Assembly: GCA_014904845.1 (NCBI GenBank)
Contig: MU119249.1
Span: 62,001 to 126,000 of the forward strand
Source: Acephala macrosclerotiorum
Lineage: Eukaryota > Ascomycota > Leotiomycetes > Helotiales > Mollisiaceae
Direction of reading: 5' to 3'
DNA length: 64,000 bases
Both the position numbers and the translations under genes were made by a program. Below the pieces are notes generated by a model. It saw only the letters and a list, made by a program, of their open reading frames with translations, made no database searches and was not told the DNA's origin. This document shows positions 1 through 10,824 of this stretch, one piece after another (the stretch's first letter is position 1; every line of letters starts with the position of its first letter).

Positions 1-350
1 AGCACTTGGAACATCTTTTGCTGCGTGAGTACTCATTTTATTATCAACACTTCTCAAAATGAGCCGTTGCTCACCATCTCTAACGGCTGTGTTGTGCTCG
101 TACCATGCGGTACCGCCATAGAAGAAGAATGGGACGGCGAGAGAGGTCAGGAGCGCTCCTTTCAGACGCCTAGAAGTTCTGTTCTGGCTCAGCGGACGAG
201 CTGAAGATCCCCGCGGGAAGGGGGGTGGGGGGTGCCTTCGCTCAAAGTTTCGATGCTGTCTGTAGCGTATGTGGCCGATTTTGTAGCTGGTTTCCTGGGA
301 GTTGAAATTTGTTGCAAGGGCTGTTCTTCGCTCTTAGATTTCACTGTGTT
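1..350 (-). CDS. possible 5' part of a membrane-protein gene leaving the left edge
   Basis: On the minus strand an open frame (about 330 down to 75) encodes a Pro/Arg-rich stretch, then a hydrophobic segment containing LLTSLAVPFFFYGGTAWYEH. It reaches a good donor (GTGAGC at 74). A clean acceptor follows (CAG ending at 21), and the frame continues as AKDVPSA to base 1. The in-frame junction on both sides supports a real intron (21-74) and one probable membrane anchor. No ATG is visible in this frame, and a TAA closes it near 333, so the start would need another upstream exon, perhaps joined at the acceptor-like CAG near 290 or 245. I do not recognise the family. Most of the gene lies outside the window, so the call is tentative. 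Confidence 0.35.
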
Positions 351-2537
351 CGGGTCGTCAAGCTCGAAATAAGTTTAGAAGGTCGCCTCCATAGCAGAGG
401 AGTAATCTCAAGACTGGTAGCCCTCGGAAGTCATGGTGTCCAAAGCAGCCAAAGACAGCATGAAACAACCACGACGAGGGAACAAGCTTGGGAGCTTGGT
501 CCATTAGAGTGCTTGAATTGTCCGGCGGTGGAAGAGACTCTGGCGCAGCGCATGATCGATGGCAACATAGCATCTTTGAATCGGTGGGAGCCTTGGACGC
601 TGTTACCAATGAACTGTGACTCCCACTCGAATGCGAAAAAAATGTTGATTGTCATTGCACCCTGAGGTAACACCCCAAGTGAAAACATTTACGGCACCAC
701 GTTGAAGAATGATGAACTAATGAGCTGGGTTGTGAAACGAATGCAATACTAGCACCGTTGAGAAACTTGACATTTCGTCCAAAGCAATTGCTGATAAGTG
801 GCTGGACTTTGTTTGCTCTCGCTCTGTGAGCAAGATCATTTGCATTCTACCACTGAGGGGCAACGCATGAGATGTCGATGGCCTACTTGGGGCACGATTC
901 GCGTCCAAAATCAATGCGCTCAACCACCTGTCGAGTTCATAGAAGCGATAGTCTATCATTCCAAGAAATGCCTCTTCGAGTGGCAAAGGTATTGGTATAC
1001 TTGAGTTCTGGTGTTTCTCTCGAGTCCCAGCTCTCAAAGTGTTACCAAACTGAAGCATGGTCCACTCGCACCGAAGGACTAACGAGTCCGCTCTCAGCCG
1101 CATTACGGTGAGGGGGAGGGGGGCATGTGCGATAAGCACTGTCAAGGTCGGTTCTGAACCTTTGATTGGGCCAAAGGACCAACAACTGAGAACGGTGATG
1201 CGGAAACGGAGTCGCAATCGTCCTCGTGCTTCCTTGAAAGGCCACGCACGCACTTGATCGAACTGTTGAGATGCATGAGATATTGACCAAAAGAACGCAA
1301 CAATGCCACGAAAACAGATGTATTAGGGTGGTCACGTGTTTAATGTTATATATATCCTCATCTCACCGCTAGACAGGAATACACATCATGAACACACACT
1401 TTACACCCCCACCACGGCTTTTGCCTGTAATAAGATGTAAACCCTGCAACTCGACCACAGCTGATACTTCGCACTTGGAAACAGCGTCAAAATTCATAAC
1501 TAGTGAGGTGGTGTTGTCCATAGGCGATAGATGTGATGTGACTTTAGATGAGGACACCGCGATGGACTGAGATCCGACGATGATCGGCATGCCGATTTAC
1601 ACCTTGCAGTGCCTAAGAAGAACCGACGCTAGGAGTGTCTACTGATGAGTGATAGGAAACTTGTAGGTCCAGCTTTATACTCTCAACTAGAATAGTGAAA
1701 AGGACGATCAAATGTCAGACTTAAACTACCTGAAGAAGCAGCCGGGAAGTCTCTTTAGGTCATGAAGTGCGGCACCAGGCCCAATGAGGGAAGGTATTTG
1801 CGCTACGGTCACTTTGGCCCTTCTCAATGGGTCCCTTCCCATCTCTCGTTCAACTCGCGGGACTTCCTCTATATTGTTGCCTTCTCTTCGGCAAGACAAT
1901 AGTGCTCACTCTTGTTGCCAACTCAACCATCAATAATCATGACAAAAAATCCCTCATTATACTCCTAATCGAGGGAGTACGGCGACCGTACGCTGGTTCG
2001 CCTCGACGTTGTGGCTACGGTGGGACCCTGAAATCAGAGCCCAACGTCCCCATGCTGGTGCAAGCTGATTTTCAGCCCTAAGCGGTTCAAGGTCTAATAC
2101 GCCGGAGTATTTACTGCATTTGCCCGGGCTAGTCTTGTTTCCACACCCTGCATCAGCGGCTGACAGGCTTCTTCAGTGATGATAGGACTACTTTAAAGTC
2201 TGACAGTTGGAGAGGTACGCTAAGCATGGGTATCTGTGAACTTCGTACCTTTTCTGTTTATGCGATTGGGGCATAATCCGACTTCAATGGACAGTCGGCT
2301 CTGTTTCCGGACCCCAAGATGCAAGAGGCTGCCCTAAACCATGGCTCGAGGATGGCTATCAGGGTCCAGTTGCTCAGCTCCAGCCTAGAAAGTTGGGACG
2401 GTGAGGCGCTGATCTCCACTGGCATAAATTGAGGCTGATCCCACGAAGAGAGTAAGTCCTGTTCTTCAGACATCCAGACTCTCTAACCTCCAACCCCTTC
2501 AAACCTCCCCTTACCCTTCCGGAAATCCTCACCAATA
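351..2537. other. intergenic, no supported gene
   Basis: Only short overlapping frames without recognisable motifs are seen on both strands. The last few hundred bases before 2538 are presumably the promoter of the glycosyltransferase. Confidence 0.6.
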
Positions 2538-3887
2538 ATGGCAGACACGAAACCTCTCGTCGTATTCAGCTGCACGCCAGTCTACGGCCATCTTCTTCCT
2601 GCTCGCAAAATCGCCAAAGGCCTTATCGGACGGGGCTACGAAGTTACATTTGTGTCTTGCAGCCATTATCAAAATTTCTTCGAGGGGGTTGGATGCAACT
2701 ATGTTGCCATTGAGGGATATGGAGATTGGTACGAAGCCGAGCTGAAGACGAGATTTGCACACCGAGACACTCTTCCTCCCGGACCAGCTCAACTTGCTTG
2801 GGATGTAGAGCACTGCTTCCTTCGAGTTATCCCCACTCAACATGAGGCCATGCAAAAAGGTATCAAGATGAACATGGAGCGTTACCCTGGCAGACCTATT
2901 GTTCAACTTAGTGAAGGTGGCTTCCTAGGCTCCTTACCAGTCACCATGGGAGCTGGAATCAAACCTACCGCAACAATGGGCATCGGTGTCATTCCAATGA
3001 CCCTCTCGTCTCGCGACACTGCTCCATTCGGTCCGGGACTGCCGCCACCAACCTCAGACGAACAGAGAGCACAGTACGCTGCCATGGGCAAGCAAGTCGG
3101 AGAGACATTTTTCGCAAACTGTCAGAAGACATGGTTTGAGATGTTCGAAGAAGTAGGAGCTAAGGTACCACCTATGTCTCTCTTCGATGCGCCATTCCAC
3201 CTTCAAGATCGTTTCCTTCAAATGGCTCCTCCTTCCTCTGAATACCCACGAAGTGACGCGCCGGACACGATACGCTTCAGTGGTGGCATACCGAAGGGTG
3301 CTCGCGAGCCTATGACTGACCCACCGAGCTTCTGGCAAGAGATCACCACCAACAAGGGAGACAGGGACGTTGTCCTGGTCTGCCAAGGCACGATCGCTCT
3401 CAACTACAACGACCTGATTATCCCAACCATCAAGGCCCTCAAGGACCGACCGAACACGATCGTCGTCGCTGTTCTTGGTATCAAGGGCAAAACGCTCCCA
3501 GAAGGCACCGTTATCCCAGACAATGCTAGAGTGGCAGACTATATCTCCTTCGACGACATCCTCCCACACTGCTCTACCTTCATTACCAACGGTGGATATG
3601 GTGCATTCCAACATTCCATCAGTAACGGTGTTCCGGTCGTCTGTGGCGGTACCACTGAAGACAAGCCAGAAGTGTGTTCGAGAGTTGAGTGGTCTGGGAT
3701 GGGTATCAATCTCAGGACTGCTCAACCTACAGAGAAACAACTTCTGGAGGCGGTTGATGAGATTATCAAAAACCCGAAATATAGTACGAGAGCAAAGGAG
3801 ATGGAGGCTGAGATGAAGGAGTTTGATCCGATTAGCGTTGTTGCGAACAATATTGATGAGTTGGCTGCTGAGAAGGCGGGGAAGTGA
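2538..3887 (+). CDS. UDP-glycosyltransferase, GT1/MGT-like
   Basis: This single-exon gene encodes 449 residues with the two-lobed GT-B layout of family-1 glycosyltransferases, which move a sugar from a UDP-sugar to a small lipophilic acceptor. The N-terminal lobe opens with VYGHLLPARKIAKGL (about residues 15-30), the usual acceptor-lobe G-H-x-x-P helix. The C-terminal lobe carries the nucleotide-sugar signature DYISFDDILPHCSTFITNGG followed by GVPVVCGG and a conserved Asp/Glu pair (TEDKPE), about residues 334-380. The usual His of the THGG motif is Asn (TNGG) here, a substitution that I believe is common in fungal members. There is no signal peptide and no C-terminal membrane anchor, unlike animal UGTs, so it is probably cytosolic. 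The start is the first ATG in a favourable context (AATAATGGC). Acceptor and sugar cannot be read from sequence. No secondary-metabolite backbone gene lies nearby. Confidence 0.87.
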   Translation: MADTKPLVVFSCTPVYGHLLPARKIAKGLIGRGYEVTFVSCSHYQNFFEGVGCNYVAIEGYGDWYEAELKTRFAHRDTLPPGPAQLAWDVEHCFLRVIPTQHEAMQKGIKMNMERYPGRPIVQLSEGGFLGSLPVTMGAGIKPTATMGIGVIPMTLSSRDTAPFGPGLPPPTSDEQRAQYAAMGKQVGETFFANCQKTWFEMFEEVGAKVPPMSLFDAPFHLQDRFLQMAPPSSEYPRSDAPDTIRFSGGIPKGAREPMTDPPSFWQEITTNKGDRDVVLVCQGTIALNYNDLIIPTIKALKDRPNTIVVAVLGIKGKTLPEGTVIPDNARVADYISFDDILPHCSTFITNGGYGAFQHSISNGVPVVCGGTTEDKPEVCSRVEWSGMGINLRTAQPTEKQLLEAVDEIIKNPKYSTRAKEMEAEMKEFDPISVVANNIDELAAEKAGK

Positions 3888-4620
3888 GAGTGATGTTGTC
3901 TTTGGACTCCGAAGTCGCGTTCTCTTTTGGTTGAAGCGGGCATTTACATATCGGCGTGCGATTAATAGATCCGTATGTTTTAGAAATACATCAGCTTAAT
4001 CTCGACTGTTTCTCAGGTAGAACATGTCTGCCACGTGATGCTAAAGAGAATATCCCAAGATACGGATTTCCAAGACGGGGTTGTCCCCAACATGAGAAGA
4101 AAATAGGAAGTCGATGTAGACAGGAAACGGGAATTGGGATCCACACCACGAAATCAGAAGCTCAAGGTCAGCTACCAAAGCGGGCGCCTTCTGCTATTTC
4201 TTTTAAGTACCGCACCACTGATCGTCCCAGCCGACTTGTATGGCGGCTGGCCGTTGAGCCGGCATTTCCCAACGAATAGGAAAAACTGGCTTACTGCGAG
4301 ACAATGCAATCACGACGCCGAGAATGCATGCTGTAGCATTCTAACAGACCTATAGGAAGAAAAGAAAGTGGAAGCCAATAATAATCCCCATGATGCCATT
4401 CCCAAACTTTCTGCATGATATCGTAAAGTTGTAATTTAACGCAAAAGAAGGAAGGTGCGTGACCTCTTCGAATTCCAACTCGCTCCTGCCAAGGCTCCGC
4501 CGCTGCCCCGCTTCGCAAGCTTGCCAGCGAAACCCCGCCATTTTCTCACCTCAAACACCTACTCTCATTGCATCACTTGTAGCGGTCAACAACTCCACCT
4601 GTACCCTCTACATACCTATC
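3888..4620. other. intergenic
   Basis: This stretch holds the 3' region of the glycosyltransferase and the promoter of the acyl-CoA-binding protein gene. No supported gene was seen. Confidence 0.6.
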
Positions 4621-4736
4621 GTAAGTCTTCCACATTCACCTCATCTGTCCATATTCTAGCCTCTTTCTATCATTCGCTCCCTTCCTCTGCAAATACAAAA
4701 GATAGCAGACCTAACAACTTCCCCTCCCCGCAACAG
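4621..4736 (+). other. probable 5' UTR intron of the ACBP gene
   Basis: GTAAGTC at 4621 and CGCAACAG ending at 4736, with CTAAC near 4711 as a plausible branch site, define a good intron 41 bases upstream of the ACBP start codon. It lies entirely before the ATG, so it would be a leader intron. Inferred from motifs only. Confidence 0.4.
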
Positions 4737-4777
4737 AAACCTAAGCACGCCTCAACAAACCCCAAACTCAAACCAAG

Positions 4778-5259
4778 ATGTCCGATTTCGAAACCGCAGT
4801 CGTCGACTCAAAAAAGCTTACTGCTAAGCCCGATAACGATGAGTTGCTTGCTCTTTATGGTTTGTTTTTACAATCTACCACCTGCTGTTGACTTGCGAAG
4901 TCTCGAAGCAAGATGCTGACGGGAACATACAGGCCTGTACAAGGTAGCTCTCGGCGAGGATATCACCAAGGCTGAGAACCCGGGTACTTTTGATTTCAAG
5001 GTTCGTTTTTTCCCTTCCCTAGCTATTCCCGCAGATACAGATTGGAGGGGTTGGGGTGATGGGGCTGCGGGGTTAAGAGGATGATGCTGATAACAATGTC
5101 CAACAGGGAAAAGCCAAAAAGAAGTCCTGGCAATCATACGTGGACAAGGGCCTCACCTCCGATGAAGCCAAATCCCAATACGTCGAACTAATCGCCAAGT
5201 TGAAGGAGAAGTATGGTTACGATGCGAACAAGGTTCCGGAGGAAGTTGGTGCGAAGTAA
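4778..5259 (+). CDS. acb1: acyl-CoA-binding protein (ACBP)
   Basis: Three exons (4778-4859, 4933-5000, 5107-5259) join in frame to 100 residues, the usual size of ACBP, a small cytosolic carrier that binds medium- and long-chain acyl-CoA esters and protects and delivers them for lipid synthesis and beta-oxidation. The family core is clear: LLALYGLYKVALGED (Tyr of the YGLYKQA helix), PGTFDFKGKAKKKSW (the KGKAKWDAW equivalent; the first Trp is replaced by Lys), YVELIAKLKEKYG near the C-terminus. Introns start GTTTGT and GTTCGT and end CAG. The gene runs convergently toward tdp1. The replacement of the first Trp of the K-W-x-x-W ligand motif is a small oddity. Confidence 0.9.
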
Positions 5260-5753
5260 AGTCTGGTACGAGCATAGAACCGAACATGAGTGGGTAGGAA
5301 GGTTGCTAGAGAAGGGGTATAGAGTTTTGCGCAATGGGGGAGAGGGGGTTGCTAGGTTGAGTGTTTGGGGCCTGAGGTATGGGAGGTGGGTGGGGATACG
5401 GAGGTGACGGGGATGACGTATATGGATTAATGAAATTGATCGATACTTTTCGCGTTTGCCGCGTTGGTGTTTGTTGGGGATGTGATGTTTGGATTGGTGT
5501 GTCTGGTGATGGTATGAAAATGGGCAGGCTGCAAATTGAAGCAGCTCATTAGGGGACATTGGCAGATGCTCTGAAGAACGTCACCACACGATGAACGTCT
5601 GTCGAGTGTTAAGACTTTCATTTGGTTGAGTTTGGTTTGTGCCATGAAATGCTACTGCACGCTCTGGTGGTGTCCTACTTTACATCAAAGCCAACGCTGC
5701 CAATCTACTCCAACAACCCCTACTTCAACCAACTCCTTTCCCCAAATTAACTC
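5260..5753. other. convergent intergenic region between ACBP and tdp1
   Basis: This is the shared 3' side of two convergent genes. No supported gene or repeat was seen. Confidence 0.5.
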
Positions 5754-7729
5754 TCAACCCACCTTCCACGTCTCTCCCTTCCAATCCGGCTCACTATACG
5801 AAGCAGTAGCAACCCACGGCACATCATCCTCCGCATAAGGCGTCAATGGAAAATCATACGGCATCCGAGCTCCAACTATCAAATCTGTTTCTGGCTTTGC
5901 AGTGTTGACTGTAGGAGCGTCGGTCTTGAATGTTGGTACCATGGTCGCTTTTTCTCCGAACAAGGTTGGCCAGACGAGGACACCGAGCTCGTAGCTGCAG
6001 ACTCGGATGTCGCCTGCTGAGTTGCGGGCTTCTCCCCATGCTTGTTTGGATAGGTTTGCTGAGGTTACTAGCATCCACTGTGGTTGTGTTATTACTGCTG
6101 TTTTAATCTCAATGTGATGGGATTCGGGAATCAGGTGGATATTATCCCAGTAGTTTAGGATGGGAAAAGAAATGCGTGAGCTTACATCAATAGCAGAACG
6201 ACTCGAATCAGAGAACCTAGTGTAAGTCTTGATATGAGGAGCAGCTCTCTTCCTACCCGCATCATGTGTCGGCGGAGGCTTCTCAGCATGTTGAGCGCCA
6301 TCACCAGCCCAATGACAGAAAAGCGGTTTCAGATACTGAAGCTGTTTCTGCAGCTGAGCCGACTGAATCTTCGTATGTATTGCTGAGCCTGATGCATATC
6401 CATTCAAACTCCTTCGGATCTCATCTGCGGTGGGAAAGATGATCTTAAATTTGGGTGTCTTGGTCTCATTATTTGACTTCCGTAAAGCTTTGAATAAAGT
6501 TTTGTCCAGCCAGTCGTCCTTAGCGCCCAGTGTTGCGATAGAGGAGATCTGGATGATGATTTCTGAGTCGTTGCCTTGTGCTGGCACTGAACTAAGAGCT
6601 TGGGTCAGGCCAGCCCAGCCCCATTGTGTTGGAGAGTCTGTCTCGAAACCCTGCTTTCCAGGAACACTTCCAACCAGAGCAGCTCGGATTTCAGAAAAGT
6701 CGTACTTTGAAAGTTGCTCAACCAGTGGTTTGCAGATGGTTCTTTTACCATCGTATGCTTTGAGATAGTTGAGAAAGGCTAGCTTGAATCTTTCTCCACT
6801 TCCTATGGGGGGAGAATTGGGTGGTTCTGGAGTGTCGCTGGGTAGTTTTGGGAGTAATGGAGACTGCCAGAGGGCTTGAGCCATGTTTGTCCAATCGAAA
6901 GGGATCATATTTGCGGTGTGAATGATGATCTGAGCAGTATCATCGTGCCGTATAAGCACAAGCATCTAAAAAGGATAAGTAAGAGCTTCCTGGGTAAGAA
7001 ACATAATCTCACCTTGGTATGGTGGGTGCCAAACATTTCTGGCATATACGCGGTGTGGAGAGTGATGTTGGGATATTTCTCGGCCTGTGCCTGCATAAAT
7101 TGTCAGCACTAGACTAGAAAAACTTGATTCCACTGTTGTTTCTTGTGAAGGTTCATGTTGGAAACAGAGCGCCACGCAGCTAGTCGAGCAAGTCTTGAAA
7201 AGTTGATGGCCTAGCTAATGACGCGAATTCTAGCAATGTATAACTTGAAGACGCGAAGGAAAAAATCCCATAACAAGAAGTAGCGAAAAAGTGCAAGACA
7301 AAATAACAATAATACCTTGAGTCTCAGGCGCTGCTCATCCTCCTGTTTCCAGAACCCATGAATTACATGTACTTTCACGAGATCCTTCACATCACTGTCG
7401 AACGCATCCATAAGAAAGTCCAGATTATGCAGATAGTTGAACTCCCAACATTCCGCAATCATAGGGTCTCCTAGAATGTCCTTCAAAGTAACAGCATCCA
7501 CATTTGAGGATGCTGGTAGGTCTCGAATCCACGTGAGTTGGAATGGCGATTTCATGACCCTTGATGCCTGACTTTCCACCTTTCGATTTCGACGAAGGGG
7601 AGGAGGCGAAATGGGGCTCGTAAGAGTTCTTGGCAACATTCTTGCGCTGGTCGTAACATCTTCGTCGTTGCTTAATCGTTGTCGCTTGCGCGACCTTTCC
7701 TCAGACGCATCTTCCATTGCTCGAGACAT
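5754..7729 (-). CDS. tdp1: tyrosyl-DNA phosphodiesterase 1 (Tdp1)
   Basis: Four exons (7729-7316, 7090-7013, 6965-6186, 6077-5754) join to about 531 residues, matching the size of fungal Tdp1. The enzyme removes topoisomerase I peptides and other adducts from DNA 3' ends in the nucleus. Both half-sites of the HKD phospholipase-D-type active site are visible: GTHHTK (His162, Lys164) and PHIKTYTR (His408, Lys410), the latter followed by the conserved SANLSKQAWG segment. The N-terminus is basic and looks like a nuclear-localisation signal (SRKRQRL). The first HKD motif is split by an intron directly after its Lys. The last intron (6078-6185, 108 bases) has no stop and is in frame, so an unspliced reading would insert 36 residues just after the second motif; the spliced form gives the expected ID-WMLVTSANLS junction. 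Confidence 0.93.
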
Positions 7730-8161
7730 AAGAATTTGCTAGGGGATTACTACAGGTTCTGATTCCTTCCGTATCTCGCTTTGATCAAGGCAAATGTTCG
7801 ACCTAAAGCCGTAGATTTGGCTGCGTGTGAATGAGTTGACAAGAGGGAGCCTAGATCACGTGGGGCCAAAATACAAAAGCGATGAAGTCGTAAGCGATCC
7901 CTGCTAGCGCACGCTAGTAGCCGTTGCCATATTTGGACATGTGTTAGAGACGATAGAGAAAGTGCTGATGAAGAACTCCCGACTATCGTTCACTCGCTAT
8001 TAGGGGACTCCAACGACGAAGACGACCGATACAGCTCCAAACTATCGCTGCGCGAATACTCGATTGTACGTGACTGCGATTGTTGTCCTCATTCCGGCCC
8101 ACGGCGGTCTCGCCGTTTCACTTCCCCCCGAGCCTCAGGAGAACGAGGCAATCTCATTACC
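7730..8161. promoter_or_regulatory. divergent promoter region between tdp1 and the PDI gene
   Basis: These 432 bases separate two divergently transcribed start codons, so they must hold both promoters. No distinct TATA box or repeat was identified. Confidence 0.45.
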
Positions 8162-10454
8162 ATGCGTCTCCTACCAATTTCCCTGCTTTGCACGCTTTTC
8201 GCATCCGTGGCAATAGCAGAATCGTCTGAGGAGAGGTTAGGAACGACTGAGTTACCCGGCGAGATATCAGAAGAGAATTCTGCGGAGGGTCCGGACCCAA
8301 CATATTTCAATGGAATCGAAGTACCTCCATTGATCGATATCGATGGAGAGAAGTTCAATACCACAGTGAAGGATGGATATTGGTTTGTGAAACATCACTC
8401 GTAAGTCATTTGGGCATGCGCAAGTGGAAGTGCTGCTGGCAGATTGATGTTGACTGTTCTTGATAGGCCGTACTGCCCTCATTGTCTACACGTTGCGCCA
8501 ACATGGCAGACCCTCTACGAATTTTACTATACCTCGAAACCTGTCCCAGCTGGCTCTACGGTCGACAGCTCCTCAACATCTAAGAACACATTCACAGCGT
8601 ACTATAATTACCATTTCGGAAACCTAGATTGCGTGGCTTTTGGGTCAGCATGCACTGCCCATAATGTCGGATCGTTTCCAACCTTCATTCTCTACAAGGA
8701 TGGCGAAGAAGTCAAGCGATTCGAGGGAGCAAAGGACATGGAAACTCTGAGCAAATTCATCGAAGATAATCTGGAAACGATCCGACCTGGTTCTAGAACA
8801 CTTGGCGGTCCCAAGCTACCAGCGACTGGAGATGATCACAGCGCGGACTACCAGGCCCCCCAAGCTCCTGAGGCAATGAATGCTCCCGCAGCCAAGGATA
8901 CTGAATTGACGCCTTCAGTCAGCAAGGATACGAAGGAATTGAGGACTGCCAGCAGCGTATTGAAGGCTACACCTGTCAAGAACAAGCCTAAGAAAACGAA
9001 GGCCGCCAAGCCAGTTACTACACCGAACCTACTTGGAAAATCTACACCATTCACGGCTGAAAGTTTCCAGACTCAGGTTACTATGACACAGGATCCATGG
9101 TTCATGAAGTTCTACGCTCCTTGGTGCCATCATTGCCAGGCTATGGCACCAAATTGGGTTCAATTGGCAAAGGAGATGAAGGGTAGACTGAACGTTGGAG
9201 AGGTTAACTGCGACGTTGAGACTAGGCTTTGCAAGGATGTCCATCTTCGAGGGTACCCGACTATCCTTTTCTTCCGTGGAGGAGAGCGTGTGGAGTATGA
9301 TGGGTTGAGAGGTTTGGGCGACTTTGTTTCATATGCAAACAAGGCGATTGATCTTGGAGATGGTGTCAAGGATATTGATGCCGCCGAATTTAAGGAATTG
9401 GAGGAGAAGGAAGAAGTCATTTTCGTCTACTTCTACGACCATGCAACTACCTCTGAGGATTTCGCTGCTCTAGAGAGATTGACATTGAGCTTGATTGGAC
9501 ATGCGAAATTGGTCAAGACCAACAGTGCCGCCCTTGCCGATCGCTTCAAGATCACAACCTGGCCTAGACTTCTGGTGTCACGAGATGGTCGCCCAACTTA
9601 CTACACTGCTCTTGCTCCGCAAGACATGAGAGATTTCCGAAAAGTACTCCACTGGATGCAGTCTGTTTGGCTGCCGATCGTTCCAGAGCTTACAGCTTCC
9701 AACTCTAGAGAAATCATGGATGGGAAGCTGGTTGTGCTTGCTATTCTTACTCGCGAGCACACGGATGAATTCATCATGGCTAAGAAGGAGCTCAAGAGTG
9801 CAGCTTTGGAATGGATGGATAAGCAGACTTTGAACTTCCAGCGCGAAAGGCAGGAACTGAGAGATGCAAAGCAATTGCGAATCGAGGAAGCTGAGGATCG
9901 TAATGATCAGCGTGCACTGCGAGCCGCCAAGAGCATTCGCATCAACATGGATCAGTCTGAGCAGAAGGAAGTCGGGTTTGCTTGGGTTGATGGTGTGTTC
10001 TGGGAGAGATGGATCAGAACCACATATGGCATTGAAGTTGCCAAAGATGGCGAAAGAGTCATCATCAACGATGAAGACGTAAGTTCTCAAGCCAATCCAG
10101 ACATTGGGGAATTTTATTAACCCTCCACAGCAACGAAGATACTGGGATACCACTATCACTGGCAACTACATCATGGCCTCGCGTACTTCCATCCTCGAGA
10201 CCATTCCTAAAGTTGTCGCCTCGCCGCCGAAGATCAAGCCTAAATCCACGATTGGAAACTTCGAGAAGTTCTTCTTCGACGTCAGAAGTACGATTTCGAG
10301 CCACCCTTACCTCTCGATAGGGGGTATCATCGGCGTCGCTATAGTAGCAACGATGTACTGGAGGAAACGCGTGAGGAGAAGCCGAGGCGGCTTTTTCAGG
10401 CTTGATGAGAAAGATGGATTGTTGGGAGGAAGCATGAACGGAAAAACCGATTGA
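8162..10454 (+). CDS. eps1: membrane-anchored protein disulfide isomerase, Eps1-like
   Basis: Three exons (8162-8400, 8467-10078, 10131-10454) encode about 724 residues, close to yeast Eps1 (701). A signal peptide (residues 1-19) leads into the ER. Two thioredoxin-type active sites follow: CPHC at about 83-86 in the first domain and CHHC at about 300-303 (FYAPWCHHCQAMAP). Redox-inactive thioredoxin-like sequence occupies roughly 360-560. A single membrane helix lies near 678-695 (LSIGGIIGVAIVATMYW) with a short basic cytosolic tail. Eps1-type proteins act in the ER in oxidative folding and quality control of membrane proteins. A Lys/Pro/Ala-rich linker (about 200-270) separates the two active domains. 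The first intron splits the codon just before the CPHC motif. The gene converges on EED. Confidence 0.85.
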
Positions 10455-10824
10455 GAGAGCTTGGGAATAATTGGATCAACATCAGCACATAAATAGAGAG
10501 AAGCGAAGAACGAAATGAGGTGAGGGAAGGGCGTTTTTGTATTATAGGAGCGAGGGCAAGGCAGGGGTCGTTTCTATTGGGTCTCGTCTTGTCATGTCAC
10601 ATTGTCCCTGTCTCAACAGTCATCATATAGCATTGGACTTTTTTCTTCTGTTCATGAATCTAAACCCACACGTCTGAATATGGCTTTTGATTTCGTGCCC
10701 CTACTGTGTGAAGTCCACAAAGTCCCTACTCGGCTCCCAACTCATATCTCCTGCATGTTTTTTATCCCCAACCTCGCTGCGACCAGGCAAAGAGCAACCT
10801 CGTATCGTCATCTCAACCTTCAAC
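10455..10824. other. convergent intergenic region
   Basis: This is the 3' side of both the PDI gene and EED. Pyrimidine- and purine-rich tracts are seen, but no gene. Confidence 0.5.

Noticed and set aside
717..1335. Overlapping short frames on both strands between 0.7 and 1.3 kb
   Set aside because: No splice context, no motifs, and similar frames occur on all strands; treated as chance.
3054..3740. Long minus-strand open frame (228 codons) inside the glycosyltransferase gene
   Set aside because: It lies fully antisense to a well-supported coding exon, has no family resemblance and is explained by the codon pattern of the real gene.
2538..3887. Secondary-metabolite cluster around the glycosyltransferase
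   Set aside because: Neighbours are housekeeping genes (ACBP, Tdp1), and no polyketide synthase, peptide synthetase or terpene cyclase is in the window.
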